Below the pieces are notes generated by a model. The model saw only the letters and a program-made list of their open reading frames with translations, searched no databases and was not told the DNA's origin. A DNA stretch of 13,329 bases, taken from an uncultured Verrucomicrobiales bacterium. Its GTDB lineage: Bacteria > Verrucomicrobiota > Verrucomicrobiia > Verrucomicrobiales > Akkermansiaceae. Every line of letters starts with the position of its first letter. The stretch's first letter is position 1. The DNA is taken from assembly GCA_937969125.1 (NCBI GenBank), contig CALBVA010000164.1, forward strand, positions 1-13,329. Direction: 5' to 3'. A program made the translations under genes and the position numbers. Positions 1 to 7,802 of the stretch are shown here, piece after piece.

Positions 1-1
1 G

Positions 2-460
2 GTCAACAATCCCGGCCCGGTGGCCATGCCCAATAACGGTAAACTCACCGCCGGGGTCGCACTCGGCATGCGAGGAGGGCCCGGACTCAATGCCGCGAAA
101 GGTGGCTGGACCATTCGGAGGAATGGAAGGAGCATTACGGCAACTGAGAACACACGGATGCTGGCCAATGATGTCCTCAACATCCCCACCAATCCCTTCG
201 TTGATAAAACAGTGACTGTCCTCGGAGAGGTCAAGCGACCCGGCGCAGTGAAATTCAACCTCAATGGTAAGATGTCAATTGCCCAGGCTATCGGCCTTGC
301 CGGTGGAAAAAACGCCCGTGGCGATCTCAAAAAAGTCACCGTGCTCCGTAATGGACGAGCCCAACCCAAGAAAAATGTGCAAGCCATGAGTGAGGGGAAA
401 ATCCCGATGTTCATGCTCCAGCCGGGAGACGAGATCACGATCAAGCCAAGTCGCTGGTAG
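2..460 (+). CDS. Polysaccharide export protein, OPX/Wza-type, SLBB repeats (5' partial)
   Basis: This is the C-terminal 152 residues of a periplasmic/outer-membrane polysaccharide export protein; the start lies before the window. The reading frame is open from base 2, and the GTG at 20 and ATG at 26 are internal, because the preceding codons (VNNPGPV) already form the typical G-x-V-x-x-PG turn of an SLBB domain. A second SLBB repeat is clear at about residues 69-105 (VLGEVKRPGAVKF, then an AIGLAGG segment), and the chain ends with the usual L-x-PGDEI-x-I strand. SLBB domains build the periplasmic ring of Wza-like channels that meet the Wzc co-polymerase, which fits the kinase gene starting 25 bp downstream. 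The protein stops six residues after the PGDEI segment (TIKPSRW), so there is no C-terminal helix like the one that forms the outer-membrane pore in E. coli Wza. The lipoprotein signal and N-terminal export domain cannot be judged here. Confidence 0.9.
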   Translation, partial: VNNPGPVAMPNNGKLTAGVALGMRGGPGLNAAKGGWTIRRNGRSITATENTRMLANDVLNIPTNPFVDKTVTVLGEVKRPGAVKFNLNGKMSIAQAIGLAGGKNARGDLKKVTVLRNGRAQPKKNVQAMSEGKIPMFMLQPGDEITIKPSRW

Positions 461-485
461 GATCGATTTAAAAACAGTTTTGCAA

Positions 486-2555
486 ATGGCGAAAAAATAC
501 GACCCCGCGACCGAGAACGGGCACGATGATTTTGTGCAGCCGGTGAAGGTGCAAGGCCCCTTCGACCTTAGCTACCTCCTCCCTCGGCTCCTGGTTCGCT
601 GGCATTGGATTGCCATTGGCACTTTGCTCGGAGTCGTTTTTGGAATTATCAACATCCGTCTATCCACCCCGATTTATCAGTCGCAGGCGAAGGTCCGCCT
701 CAAAAGCCAGAATCTCGGAGTAACTGGCCGCGGATCTACTGGTGATGAGCTGAATCTCGAGGATGCGGCTTCGATTGAAGCCATCCGAAACGATTTCAAT
801 CAGCCCGATCTTTTTCAAGAGCTGGCCGAAGACCAAGGCATCCGATCCTTACCCAATCTCGTCCCACCTCCCAAGCGCGGCATAAGCAGCCTCTGGAAAG
901 TTCAGCAGAAGCGAAGCACTGAAACATCCCACCTCGATGAGGCTCCTCCGGTCGATAAACTAGCCGGTATGATTCACGGCTGGACCAGTACCGAGCACCA
1001 GCAAGGCACTCGCTTTATCGCAATCAAAGTGAAGCACACCGATCAGGATGTGGCACAGGACATCGCGAACAAGGTGGTGAAGTTCTACATGGCTCGGCGG
1101 AAGGAAACCAAAAGCGGTAGCCTGGGCGAGCGTTCCGAGACCCTCGAAAATGAGCGTAAAAAGGTAGAAGCCAACCTCCAGAAGGCCAAACAAACCCGAG
1201 CCGCCTACACCCGGGTCATGAAGACCGAGGCTGACCTCACCAAGGCGGAGAAGGAACTACGCGTGGAGAAGACCCTCACCAAACACAAGCACCCACGCAT
1301 GAAGAAGGCGACCGCCGAGCTAAAGAGATCCAAGGAGGCCTTTCTTCTCGAGCTGGAGCGCCTGTCAGGCAACCCACTGGACGCCGAGGCCTGGGAACCT
1401 CATCTGAAGTCGTTTGAAAACACCGAGGACGATGACACCATCGCGGATCTCCGAACTTTCCTTCAAGTGCGGGTTGCAACAATCGACACCGACATCAAGA
1501 CCACCGACTCGACTCTGACTGGATTGAAGGAAAAAGTCGACGTTACCAAAATCGATCAGGGTAACACCGAGGCCGAAGTTGTCTTTACGGACCCCGCTCA
1601 GAGACCTGGCGCGCCCACCTCGCCAAACAGGAAGAGCATTCTCGTCAAGAATACCGTCCTCGGACTTTTCGGAGGCCTATTGGTGGCGTTCGCCTTCCAG
1701 TATTTCGATAACAAGTTTCACGGCGTCGCCGAGCTGGAACAGGCCTTCGACGTGCCCGTCCTCTCTGCCATCCAGCACCTGCCGGACGAGCGTGAGCTGG
1801 CAGAACAAAAAGCCCATCTCCGACACCTGCCGCCCTCGCTGCACCGCATCTCGCCCACCCTGGCGGTGCCGGGCTTTGAGACCGACTGTGTGCACTCGGA
1901 GATGTTCCGCGTCCTCCGGGCCTCAATGTCACTTCTGGGCGATGCTACCCAACGGCGCATCACCCTGATCAGCTCATCGCTTCCCGGCGAAGGTAAGACC
2001 TTCGTAGCGGCGAACCTGGCAGTGGCCTACGCGAAGCAGGGCACTCGGACCCTCATTGTGGATATGGACCTGCGGAAGCCGGCCCTTCATAAAATCTTCG
2101 GCGAGGGCCGCTCGGATCGCCCCGGCATCGTGAATGTTCTCAATGGCACCGCTGCTGCGAGTCAGGCTGTGGCCAATTATCCCGGATTGGACAATCTCAG
2201 CGTGATCTTCTCCGGGCCGCAGACCCCCAATCCCGGCGAACTGCTGGAACCCAACCGCGTGCGCTCGTTGCTCAACATGTTCGCCTCGAACTTCGATCAC
2301 CTGATCATCGATAGTGCCCCGCTCCTGCCGGTACCCGACACCCGCTTGCTGGTGCCCATGGTTGATAATTTCGGCCTTGTAGCCCGGGCTGATCACACCC
2401 CGATCAAGGCGGTGCAATCGACCCTTAATCTCCTCGCCGACGACGGCATGCGCCCGTCCGGCATTATCCTGAATGACTTCTCCGAAGCGAAGATGCAGGG
2501 TGGCAAATACGGCTACGGTTATGGCTATGGCAAGTATGGAGAGGACCTCGACTGA
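486..2555 (+). CDS. Wzc-type polysaccharide co-polymerase with fused BY-kinase domain
   Basis: This 689-residue inner-membrane protein would control chain length and export by cycles of tyrosine autophosphorylation. Order of parts: cytoplasmic N-terminus; TM1 at about residues 40-58; periplasmic Wzz domain with a charged coiled coil at about 213-293; a proline-rich stretch (DPAQRPGAPTSPNRK) before TM2 at about 384-405; then a cytoplasmic bacterial tyrosine kinase. The kinase shows Walker A (SLPGEGKT, Lys504), Walker A' (VDMDLRKP, Asp526) and Walker B (LIIDSAP, Asp609). The tail holds five tyrosines (675, 677, 679, 681, 684) in a Tyr-Gly repeat, the usual autophosphorylation cluster. The frame is open upstream to 390, but that part overlaps the preceding gene and reads as an out-of-frame shadow. 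ATG 486 gives a natural start, and TTG 480 is an alternative. No Wzb-type phosphatase gene is in the window. The family assignment is secure; the specific polymer is unknown. Confidence 0.95.
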   Translation: MAKKYDPATENGHDDFVQPVKVQGPFDLSYLLPRLLVRWHWIAIGTLLGVVFGIINIRLSTPIYQSQAKVRLKSQNLGVTGRGSTGDELNLEDAASIEAIRNDFNQPDLFQELAEDQGIRSLPNLVPPPKRGISSLWKVQQKRSTETSHLDEAPPVDKLAGMIHGWTSTEHQQGTRFIAIKVKHTDQDVAQDIANKVVKFYMARRKETKSGSLGERSETLENERKKVEANLQKAKQTRAAYTRVMKTEADLTKAEKELRVEKTLTKHKHPRMKKATAELKRSKEAFLLELERLSGNPLDAEAWEPHLKSFENTEDDDTIADLRTFLQVRVATIDTDIKTTDSTLTGLKEKVDVTKIDQGNTEAEVVFTDPAQRPGAPTSPNRKSILVKNTVLGLFGGLLVAFAFQYFDNKFHGVAELEQAFDVPVLSAIQHLPDERELAEQKAHLRHLPPSLHRISPTLAVPGFETDCVHSEMFRVLRASMSLLGDATQRRITLISSSLPGEGKTFVAANLAVAYAKQGTRTLIVDMDLRKPALHKIFGEGRSDRPGIVNVLNGTAAASQAVANYPGLDNLSVIFSGPQTPNPGELLEPNRVRSLLNMFASNFDHLIIDSAPLLPVPDTRLLVPMVDNFGLVARADHTPIKAVQSTLNLLADDGMRPSGIILNDFSEAKMQGGKYGYGYGYGKYGEDLD
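2508..2537 (+). other. Tyrosine-glycine codon repeat encoding the kinase phosphorylation tail
   Basis: Alternating Tyr and Gly codons (TAC/TAT with GGC/GGT) give five tyrosines within ten residues near the C-terminus of the Wzc-type kinase. In characterised BY-kinases such a cluster is phosphorylated in trans by neighbouring subunits of the ring. The alternation is imperfect, with one Lys-Tyr step, and the codons vary, so selection on protein sequence is a better explanation than recent slippage. Confidence 0.8.
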
Positions 2556-2584
2556 TCAAGATATCCCCCTACGCATCATTCTTC

Positions 2585-3415
2585 ATGCAAACCATCCTTG
2601 AATCCGGACGTTCCGAAAAAAACTACTGGAAAGACCTCTGGCGCTTCCGCGAACTCTTCCAGGTCCTCGCCTGGCGCGACATCTCCGTCCGCTACAAGCA
2701 GACCGTCATTGGCATCCTCTGGGCGATCATCCGTCCACTACTCTCCACTCTCATTGGCACCTTTGTCTTTGGTTCCATGGCCGGCTTTGCCTCGGATGTG
2801 AGCGCGCCGTATGCCCTTGTCATCTTTGCAGGAATGCTGGCGTGGCAGTTCTTCCACACCGCGCTTTCAGATGCCTCGAACTCGCTGACCACGAATGCCA
2901 ACCTGATCTCTAAGGTTTACTTTCCGCGCCTCATCGTGCCGACCGCCTCCATCATGGTGGCGCTCATTGACTTCGCGATCAGCTTTGTCCTCTTCCTGCT
3001 CATGATGCTCTACTTCGGCCATCCGCCGACCTGGAACATCCTCGCTCTTCCACTCTTCATCGTAATGGGCTTCTTCGCGGTGATGGGACCCAGCCTCTGG
3101 ATCGCTTCGCTCAATGTGAAGTATCGTGACTTCCGCTACGTGATCCCCTTCATCCTGCAGTTCGGATACTTCATTACACCGGTTCTCTACCCGAAATTTA
3201 AGATCATGGAGAAGATCCCGGAGCACCTGCAAATCCTCTATTACATGAACCCCATGGTCGGTGTCATTGATGGCTTCCGCTGGTGCCTGATCGGCTCGGA
3301 GTTCCCGCTCGATTGGACGGCTATCGCCTCCAGCATCTTCATCACGATCTTCTTCATGTGGCTGGGAATCCGTCAGTTCCGCAAGATGGAAAAAACCTTC
3401 GCCGACCTCATTTAA
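2585..3415 (+). CDS. ABC-2 type polysaccharide transporter permease (Wzm-like)
   Basis: A 276-residue inner-membrane permease of the ABC-2/Wzm/TagG type that would form, as a dimer, the channel moving a lipid-linked glycan across the inner membrane. The N-terminus has the family's amphipathic cytoplasmic helix and entry segment (LAWRDISVRYKQTVIGILWA, about residues 28-47). About six hydrophobic segments follow, together with the conserved region NVKYRDFRYVIPFILQFGYF and the PVLYP and YYMNPMVGVIDGFRW motifs near the C-terminus. Length matches the usual 255-280 residues. ATG 2585 lies 29 bp after the kinase gene and has no purine-rich ribosome site. The ATPase gene starts 4 bp after its stop, so the two are surely a transporter pair. 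It could export O-antigen, capsule or teichoic-acid-like polymers; the outer-membrane export parts in this cluster favour a capsule or O-antigen. Confidence 0.95.
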   Translation: MQTILESGRSEKNYWKDLWRFRELFQVLAWRDISVRYKQTVIGILWAIIRPLLSTLIGTFVFGSMAGFASDVSAPYALVIFAGMLAWQFFHTALSDASNSLTTNANLISKVYFPRLIVPTASIMVALIDFAISFVLFLLMMLYFGHPPTWNILALPLFIVMGFFAVMGPSLWIASLNVKYRDFRYVIPFILQFGYFITPVLYPKFKIMEKIPEHLQILYYMNPMVGVIDGFRWCLIGSEFPLDWTAIASSIFITIFFMWLGIRQFRKMEKTFADLI

Positions 3416-3419
3416 CGAC

Positions 3420-4670
3420 ATGCCGAAAACAGCGATTACGGTCAAGGGACTGTCTAAACGATACTTTCTGGGTCACCAAAGCACCCAGGAATCCTACCAG
3501 TCTCTGCGCGATTCCATCGTCAGGGCAGTGAAAGGCTTTGCCCGAAAAGCGGGCGACATGGCGCGGGGCAAGCAGATCCTCGCGGGTGATTCCGTGGAAG
3601 AATTCTGGGCCCTGAAAGGAATCGACTTCGAGGTGGAGGAAGGCGAAGTGCTGGGCATCATCGGCCACAATGGTGCGGGCAAGAGTACGCTCCTAAAAGT
3701 CCTCTCCCGCATTACCGAACCGACCGAAGGGCGCATTGAACTAAACGGTCGAGTGGCTTCTCTACTGGAAGTGGGCACGGGCTTTCACCCGGAGCTCACG
3801 GGACGGGAAAACATCTTTCTCAATGGCGCCATCCTCGGGATGACGAAGCGGGAAATTAAGGAGAAATTCGACGAGATCGTGGACTTCGCCGAGGTGAAGA
3901 ACTTTCTCGATACTCCGGTGAAGCGATACTCCTCAGGAATGTATGTCCGTCTCGCCTTCGCCGTCGCGGCCCACCTGGAGCCGGAAATCCTGATCGTGGA
4001 CGAGGTCCTGGCGGTCGGTGACATGAAGTTCCAGAAGAAGTGCCTCGGCAAGATGAAATCCATCTCGCGAGAGGGCGGGCGCACCGTGCTCTTCGTTAGT
4101 CATAACCTCTCGGTCATCCAGACGATCTGCAAACGCTGCGTAGTTCTGAAGCGAGGGCAGGTCGATTTCATCGGGCCGTCAGCCGATGCCGTGGCACGCT
4201 ACTTAGAGTCTGAAAGTGACTTCCACTGGCTCCGCGATCCGGAGAAAAAGCCGATGTCCGGCTGCCACTTTGACGAAATCACCCTGAAGGTCATTGGAGA
4301 AGACACCCCGGATCCGTCAGTCGAGATCACCGCGAAGATCACCAATGAAAAGGAGCGGGAACTCGCCTTTGAGGTTCATCTTTTCAATGCTTCCGGCGAA
4401 GGCGTCGCGCTGGGTCTCTCGGGATCAGTGGATCGCCTGAAATTCGAGAAAGGCACCGCCGAACACCGGTGGCGATTTCCCGCCGGGCGGCTGGCCACCG
4501 GAAGCTACGGAGTCTCGGTCCGCCTCAACGTTCCCGGAGTCAAAGTTTACGATGAGGTCTGGCAGAAGCTCTCCTTCGACTTCCAGTCACCTCCCCACCC
4601 GGAACATTCCTACCGCATCGCCCAATCGTGGGGTCACGGTTCCTTCATGCTCGACCTCGAGAAAGCCTAA
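3420..4670 (+). CDS. ABC transporter ATPase with C-terminal Wzt-type carbohydrate-binding domain
   Basis: The 416-residue ATPase partner of the preceding permease. The nucleotide-binding domain fills about residues 5-245: Walker A (GHNGAGKST, 82-90), the family-specific GTGFHPELTGRENI stretch after the Q-loop region, the signature YSSGM (170-174), Walker B (ILIVDEVLAVGD, Asp194 with catalytic Glu195) and the H-loop His228. The spacer between the N-terminal KGLSKRY strand and Walker A contains the EEFWALKGIDFEVEEGE segment usual in Wzt and TagH proteins. Residues of about 275-416 form an extra beta-rich domain resembling Wzt-C, which in E. coli O8/O9a binds the modified non-reducing end of the finished polymer and so licenses export. 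The domain suggests that export here is also coupled to recognition of a chain feature. No capping methyltransferase or kinase is in this window; the acyltransferase at 8753 is the only visible modifying enzyme. The ligand is unknown. Confidence 0.93.
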   Translation: MPKTAITVKGLSKRYFLGHQSTQESYQSLRDSIVRAVKGFARKAGDMARGKQILAGDSVEEFWALKGIDFEVEEGEVLGIIGHNGAGKSTLLKVLSRITEPTEGRIELNGRVASLLEVGTGFHPELTGRENIFLNGAILGMTKREIKEKFDEIVDFAEVKNFLDTPVKRYSSGMYVRLAFAVAAHLEPEILIVDEVLAVGDMKFQKKCLGKMKSISREGGRTVLFVSHNLSVIQTICKRCVVLKRGQVDFIGPSADAVARYLESESDFHWLRDPEKKPMSGCHFDEITLKVIGEDTPDPSVEITAKITNEKERELAFEVHLFNASGEGVALGLSGSVDRLKFEKGTAEHRWRFPAGRLATGSYGVSVRLNVPGVKVYDEVWQKLSFDFQSPPHPEHSYRIAQSWGHGSFMLDLEKA

Positions 4671-4681
4671 GCCAGTCGCAC

Positions 4682-5902
4682 TTGAAAATCGCGCTCGTCA
4701 GTTTCGAATTCCCGCCCGCCGTCGCCATCGGCGGGATTGGCACCTATGCTTGGGAAGCCGCGACGATGCTGGCGGAGGGAGGGCATGAGGTGGAGGTCTT
4801 CGCAGCTGGAAAAGAAGGACCGGAACCGGCGGAGGAATTTGGGATCAAGGTGCACCGCTTCGAGGCGGATCATCGCGACCCTTTTAGGGAGATGATCGTA
4901 TCGACCTTCAGCGAGAGTCATGAGGAAAAACCCTTCGATGTTCTCGAAAGCCCGGAACTCGGCCGGGAAGGTCAACTCATCGCCAAAAAATACCCGGATC
5001 TGCCACGGGTGATTAAATTACATACCCCTTCCTACCTTCTAGAACAGATCGGCTGGCAAAAGCCCTCACTTGCCAAACAACTGCGGTTCACCCTGGGTTG
5101 TCTAAAAAAAGGCAAGCTGGCCTTTCTCCAGAAACCGGAATTCGCTCCCGAAAGGGATGAGGAATGCTTGTGGACCCGCACCGCTGACGAGATCGCGGCA
5201 CCAAGCCACGCGATCGGTGACCGGCTGGCCGAAGACTGGTCGCTGGAGCGGGATAAGATCTCCTTCTTCCCGCTGCCGCTCACGCCGACCGAGGAACTCC
5301 TCGCTCTGGAACCAGCGACCGAGCTAAAGACAGTTGGATTTCTGGGAAGGTTGGAACAGCGGAAGGGCGTCATTGAAATCACGAAAGCGATTCCGTCCAT
5401 CCTCGAGCGCGCACCTAATCTCAAGTTCCGCTTTATCGGGCCGACCTGGAAATTTGGAAATTCGGATATGGAAAGCTGGATTCGCGAAACCATCCCCACC
5501 TGCCTGCACGCGGTGGAATTCGTGGGCTCAATCACAAAGGACCAGCTCGCGGAGGAACTCTCAAAGTGCGACGTCATGCTCTTCCCTAGCCGCTGGGAGA
5601 GCTTCGGCCTGGTCTGCCCGGAATCGATGGCTGCCGGTCGTGCCACCATCGGCTCGTCGTCCGGTGGAATGGCGGAAATCATCGTAAAGGACGAGAGCGG
5701 TCTGCTCGTCCCGCCGCAGGATCATGGCGCGATTGCCAATGCCCTCCATAGTCTCATCGAGCAGCCAGAACGGGTCGCCGAACTAGCCGTCGGCGGACGA
5801 CAGCGCGTGCTCGATTTCCTGGGCCACACCAATGTCCTGCCGCAACAAGTCGCGTCCTACGAAAAAGCCATCACCCGCGCCAAAGAGCGCGCCTCGAAAT
5901 GA
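4682..5902 (+). CDS. Glycosyltransferase family 4-like (GT-B), TTG start
   Basis: A 406-residue cytoplasmic GT-B enzyme that would transfer a sugar from a nucleotide donor to the growing glycan. The N-terminal Rossmann domain opens with KIALVSFEFPP and the glycine-rich acceptor-side loop GGIGTY (residues 17-22). The C-terminal domain has GRLEQRKG (222-229) and the donor-binding EX7E motif, Glu306 and Glu314, in ESFGLVCPE, followed by GSSSGGMAEII and a SGLLVPP segment, all typical of GT4. I chose TTG 4682, 11 bp after the ATPase stop, because homologues of this type begin directly at the first beta strand (MKIALVS). An in-frame ATG at 4628 would add 18 polar residues and overlap the ATPase gene by 43 bp, which looks less natural. 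The stop overlaps the next start as ATGA. The inserted sugar and linkage cannot be read from sequence. Confidence 0.92.
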   Translation: MKIALVSFEFPPAVAIGGIGTYAWEAATMLAEGGHEVEVFAAGKEGPEPAEEFGIKVHRFEADHRDPFREMIVSTFSESHEEKPFDVLESPELGREGQLIAKKYPDLPRVIKLHTPSYLLEQIGWQKPSLAKQLRFTLGCLKKGKLAFLQKPEFAPERDEECLWTRTADEIAAPSHAIGDRLAEDWSLERDKISFFPLPLTPTEELLALEPATELKTVGFLGRLEQRKGVIEITKAIPSILERAPNLKFRFIGPTWKFGNSDMESWIRETIPTCLHAVEFVGSITKDQLAEELSKCDVMLFPSRWESFGLVCPESMAAGRATIGSSSGGMAEIIVKDESGLLVPPQDHGAIANALHSLIEQPERVAELAVGGRQRVLDFLGHTNVLPQQVASYEKAITRAKERASK

Positions 5903-6816
5903 TTTCCCTCATCATTCCCACCTACAACCCGAATCCCGAGTTCATGAAGCGGACTCTGGATGCGCTAAAGGAGCAATCACTCCCGCGTGAGGAGTGGGAA
6001 TTGATCGTGATCGACAATGCCAGCCCCGCCCCGGTAGCTAGTGACCTTGTCGATTGGCATCCGAACGGGCGCGTGGTACGGGAGGACCAAATCGGTCTGA
6101 CCCATGCCCGCCTCCGCGCAATCAGGGAAGCTCGTCACGAGCTCATGGTCTGGGTGGACGACGATAATCTCCTCGTCCCCGGATACCTCGAAAACGTGCG
6201 CAAGATCTTCACGAAGCACCCGAAACTCGGTGCAGCCGGAGGTCCTTCGATTGCGGAATATCAGGAAGAATTGCCCGACTGGTTCGAGGAAGGACTGGCA
6301 CCAATCGGCTGCCGTGACCTCGGAGATGAGGAACTCATTGCTAAGTGGGATGAGGAGAACCCAGACTACCCGAAGTGTGCACCAATCGGAGCGGGGATGG
6401 TCACTCGCACGGAGCTCATCAAAATCTGGGCAGAGAAGACACAAAAGGATCCGGTGCGTCTGGCCCTAGGCCGCACCGGGGACAAGCTAACCTCCGGCGA
6501 AGATAACGATATGACTCTCGTCATCATGCGCGAGGGTTATGATGTCGGCTACTTCCCGCAGCTGAAGCTCACCCATCTCATCCCCGGAGGGCGCACCTCG
6601 CTGGAGTATCAAAAGAAGATCGCACGTGTGGCTTTTCGCGATTTCATCTGCGTCCTAAACATCCACGGGATCCGTCCCTGGCCACCGATTCCGTCCTGGT
6701 CAGTGGCTCCACGCTCCCTGAAAGCCTGGTTCGCCACGAAGGCGTGGCAGAGTCCGGCCAATGCGGTCCGCTGGCAGGGACTCGTCGGTCAACTGGAAGG
6801 TCGCGCCTCACTCTAA
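5899..6816 (+). CDS. Glycosyltransferase family 2 (GT-A)
   Basis: A 305-residue GT-A enzyme, probably cytoplasmic or membrane-associated. It opens with the GT2 signature SLIIPTYNPNPEFMKRTLDA and the nucleotide-binding VIDNAS segment. Metal and donor binding is assigned to the acidic run VDDDN (Asp87-89). GEDND (Glu201, Asp202) supplies the likely catalytic base, followed by the LTHLIP stretch. The GAGMVTR segment before it is typical of the subfamily that inspects the acceptor. There are no long hydrophobic C-terminal segments, so it is not a processive synthase. Translational coupling to the previous gene is likely through the 4-bp ATGA overlap. The preceding bases contain no AGGAGG-like site. 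The substrate is not predictable. Confidence 0.92.
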   Translation: MISLIIPTYNPNPEFMKRTLDALKEQSLPREEWELIVIDNASPAPVASDLVDWHPNGRVVREDQIGLTHARLRAIREARHELMVWVDDDNLLVPGYLENVRKIFTKHPKLGAAGGPSIAEYQEELPDWFEEGLAPIGCRDLGDEELIAKWDEENPDYPKCAPIGAGMVTRTELIKIWAEKTQKDPVRLALGRTGDKLTSGEDNDMTLVIMREGYDVGYFPQLKLTHLIPGGRTSLEYQKKIARVAFRDFICVLNIHGIRPWPPIPSWSVAPRSLKAWFATKAWQSPANAVRWQGLVGQLEGRASL

Positions 6817-6838
6817 CCTCTCCTCACCCCTCTTTCCC

Positions 6839-7789
6839 ATGTCCCTCCGCCAATTCATTTCCGATACCAAGACGACCCTCTATCGTAAGCCGAAGGAGGA
6901 ATTGGCCCGCCTCATCCGCTGGGGACCGAAAGGGTATTTCCTGCTGGATCGCATGAAAGCGCAGATGGAGGCCGCAGCCTGGAAACTGGAACCATTGACG
7001 CCGACCTCGGATGAGAAACCTCTCGAAATCTGGTTCCTTACTGGAAAAAACTTTTGGTATCAGAGTGCCTTCTGCGCCTGGACACTCGCGAAGCAATGCG
7101 GGCGGGAGATCTCGGTGGGTATCGTCGATGACGGGTCACTCACCACAGAACAAGAGGAAGGGATCCGGAAGCTCTTTCCGAAAGGCATCACCATTCGCCG
7201 CGAGGAAATCCGCGACAAGGTCGAGAGCCTCCTGCCCGAGGAAAAATTCCCGGTCCTCCGCCAACGCTGGGTCGATTATGTCAATATCCGCAAGCTCACC
7301 GACGTCCACCTCGGCTCCACCGGGATGAAGCTGGTGCTCGATTCAGACATGCTCTTCTTCAACAAACCGACCGAGCTTCTCGATTGGTGGGATCATTCCA
7401 AAGGGGAGGAATTGGCCCTGATGACGGACTGCGAGGAATCCTACGGCTACTCGCGCCCACTCATGGAAAAGCTGACTGGCGCGACCATCCCAAAACTCCT
7501 GAATGTCGGCATCTGCGGGATCACCTCCGAATCACTCGACTGGGAGGAATTAGAACACTGGAGCGCAAAACTTCTGGAAGTTGAGGGAACCTCGTACTTC
7601 CTCGAGCAGGCCCTCGTGGCTATGCTGGCCTCGAACCGTAGCCACCGCGTGATGCCGGTGGAAAGCTACATCACCTTCCCCACTCGTGAGCATGTCCTGA
7701 CCAAACACGGCGCGCTCCAGCATTACGTCTCCGATAGCAAACCCTGGTATTTTGGCGAGGCCTGGAAGCTCGCCTCGAAATCCCACTAG
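6839..7789 (+). CDS. Putative GT8-like glycosyltransferase (nucleotide-diphospho-sugar transferase fold)
   Basis: A 316-residue protein, probably a retaining GT-A glycosyltransferase. Evidence is motif-level. LVLDSDMLFF contains a DXD metal site (Asp168, Asp170). LLNVGICG (220-227) matches the L-N-x-G region of GT8-type enzymes. LEQALVAML follows, and the end LQHYVSDSKPWYF places His295 and KPW (301-303) where GT8 proteins carry their H-x-x-G-x-x-KPW motif. About 95 N-terminal residues before the IVDDGS segment are unlike the short lead of classical GT8 enzymes and unassigned. ATG 6839 was chosen because it follows the previous stop by 22 bp; an in-frame ATG at 6761 would overlap that gene by 56 bp and add residues with no family likeness. 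The 22-base leader is almost wholly pyrimidine with no Shine-Dalgarno. Family assignment is moderate; a glycosyltransferase role fits both neighbours. Confidence 0.75.
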   Translation: MSLRQFISDTKTTLYRKPKEELARLIRWGPKGYFLLDRMKAQMEAAAWKLEPLTPTSDEKPLEIWFLTGKNFWYQSAFCAWTLAKQCGREISVGIVDDGSLTTEQEEGIRKLFPKGITIRREEIRDKVESLLPEEKFPVLRQRWVDYVNIRKLTDVHLGSTGMKLVLDSDMLFFNKPTELLDWWDHSKGEELALMTDCEESYGYSRPLMEKLTGATIPKLLNVGICGITSESLDWEELEHWSAKLLEVEGTSYFLEQALVAMLASNRSHRVMPVESYITFPTREHVLTKHGALQHYVSDSKPWYFGEAWKLASKSH

Positions 7790-7802
7790 ATCACTGGTAT
7801 CA

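Noticed and set aside
390..485. Earlier start for the Wzc-type gene
   Set aside because: The extra residues overlap the OPX gene, are Ser/Arg-rich and do not resemble a Wzz N-terminus.
2556..2584. Possible terminator or promoter between the kinase and permease genes, the longest gap
   Set aside because: No GC-rich inverted repeat followed by T residues and no convincing -35/-10 pair can be seen in 29 bases.
2867..3445. 192-codon minus-strand frame opposite the permease
   Set aside because: Its composition (Glu, Asp, His, Arg) is what antisense of a hydrophobic membrane gene gives; no start signal or domain.
5032..5682. 216-codon open frame on the minus strand opposite the GT4 gene
   Set aside because: The + strand here encodes the GRLEQRKG and EX7E motifs; the minus-strand product is serine/arginine-rich and looks like a shadow.
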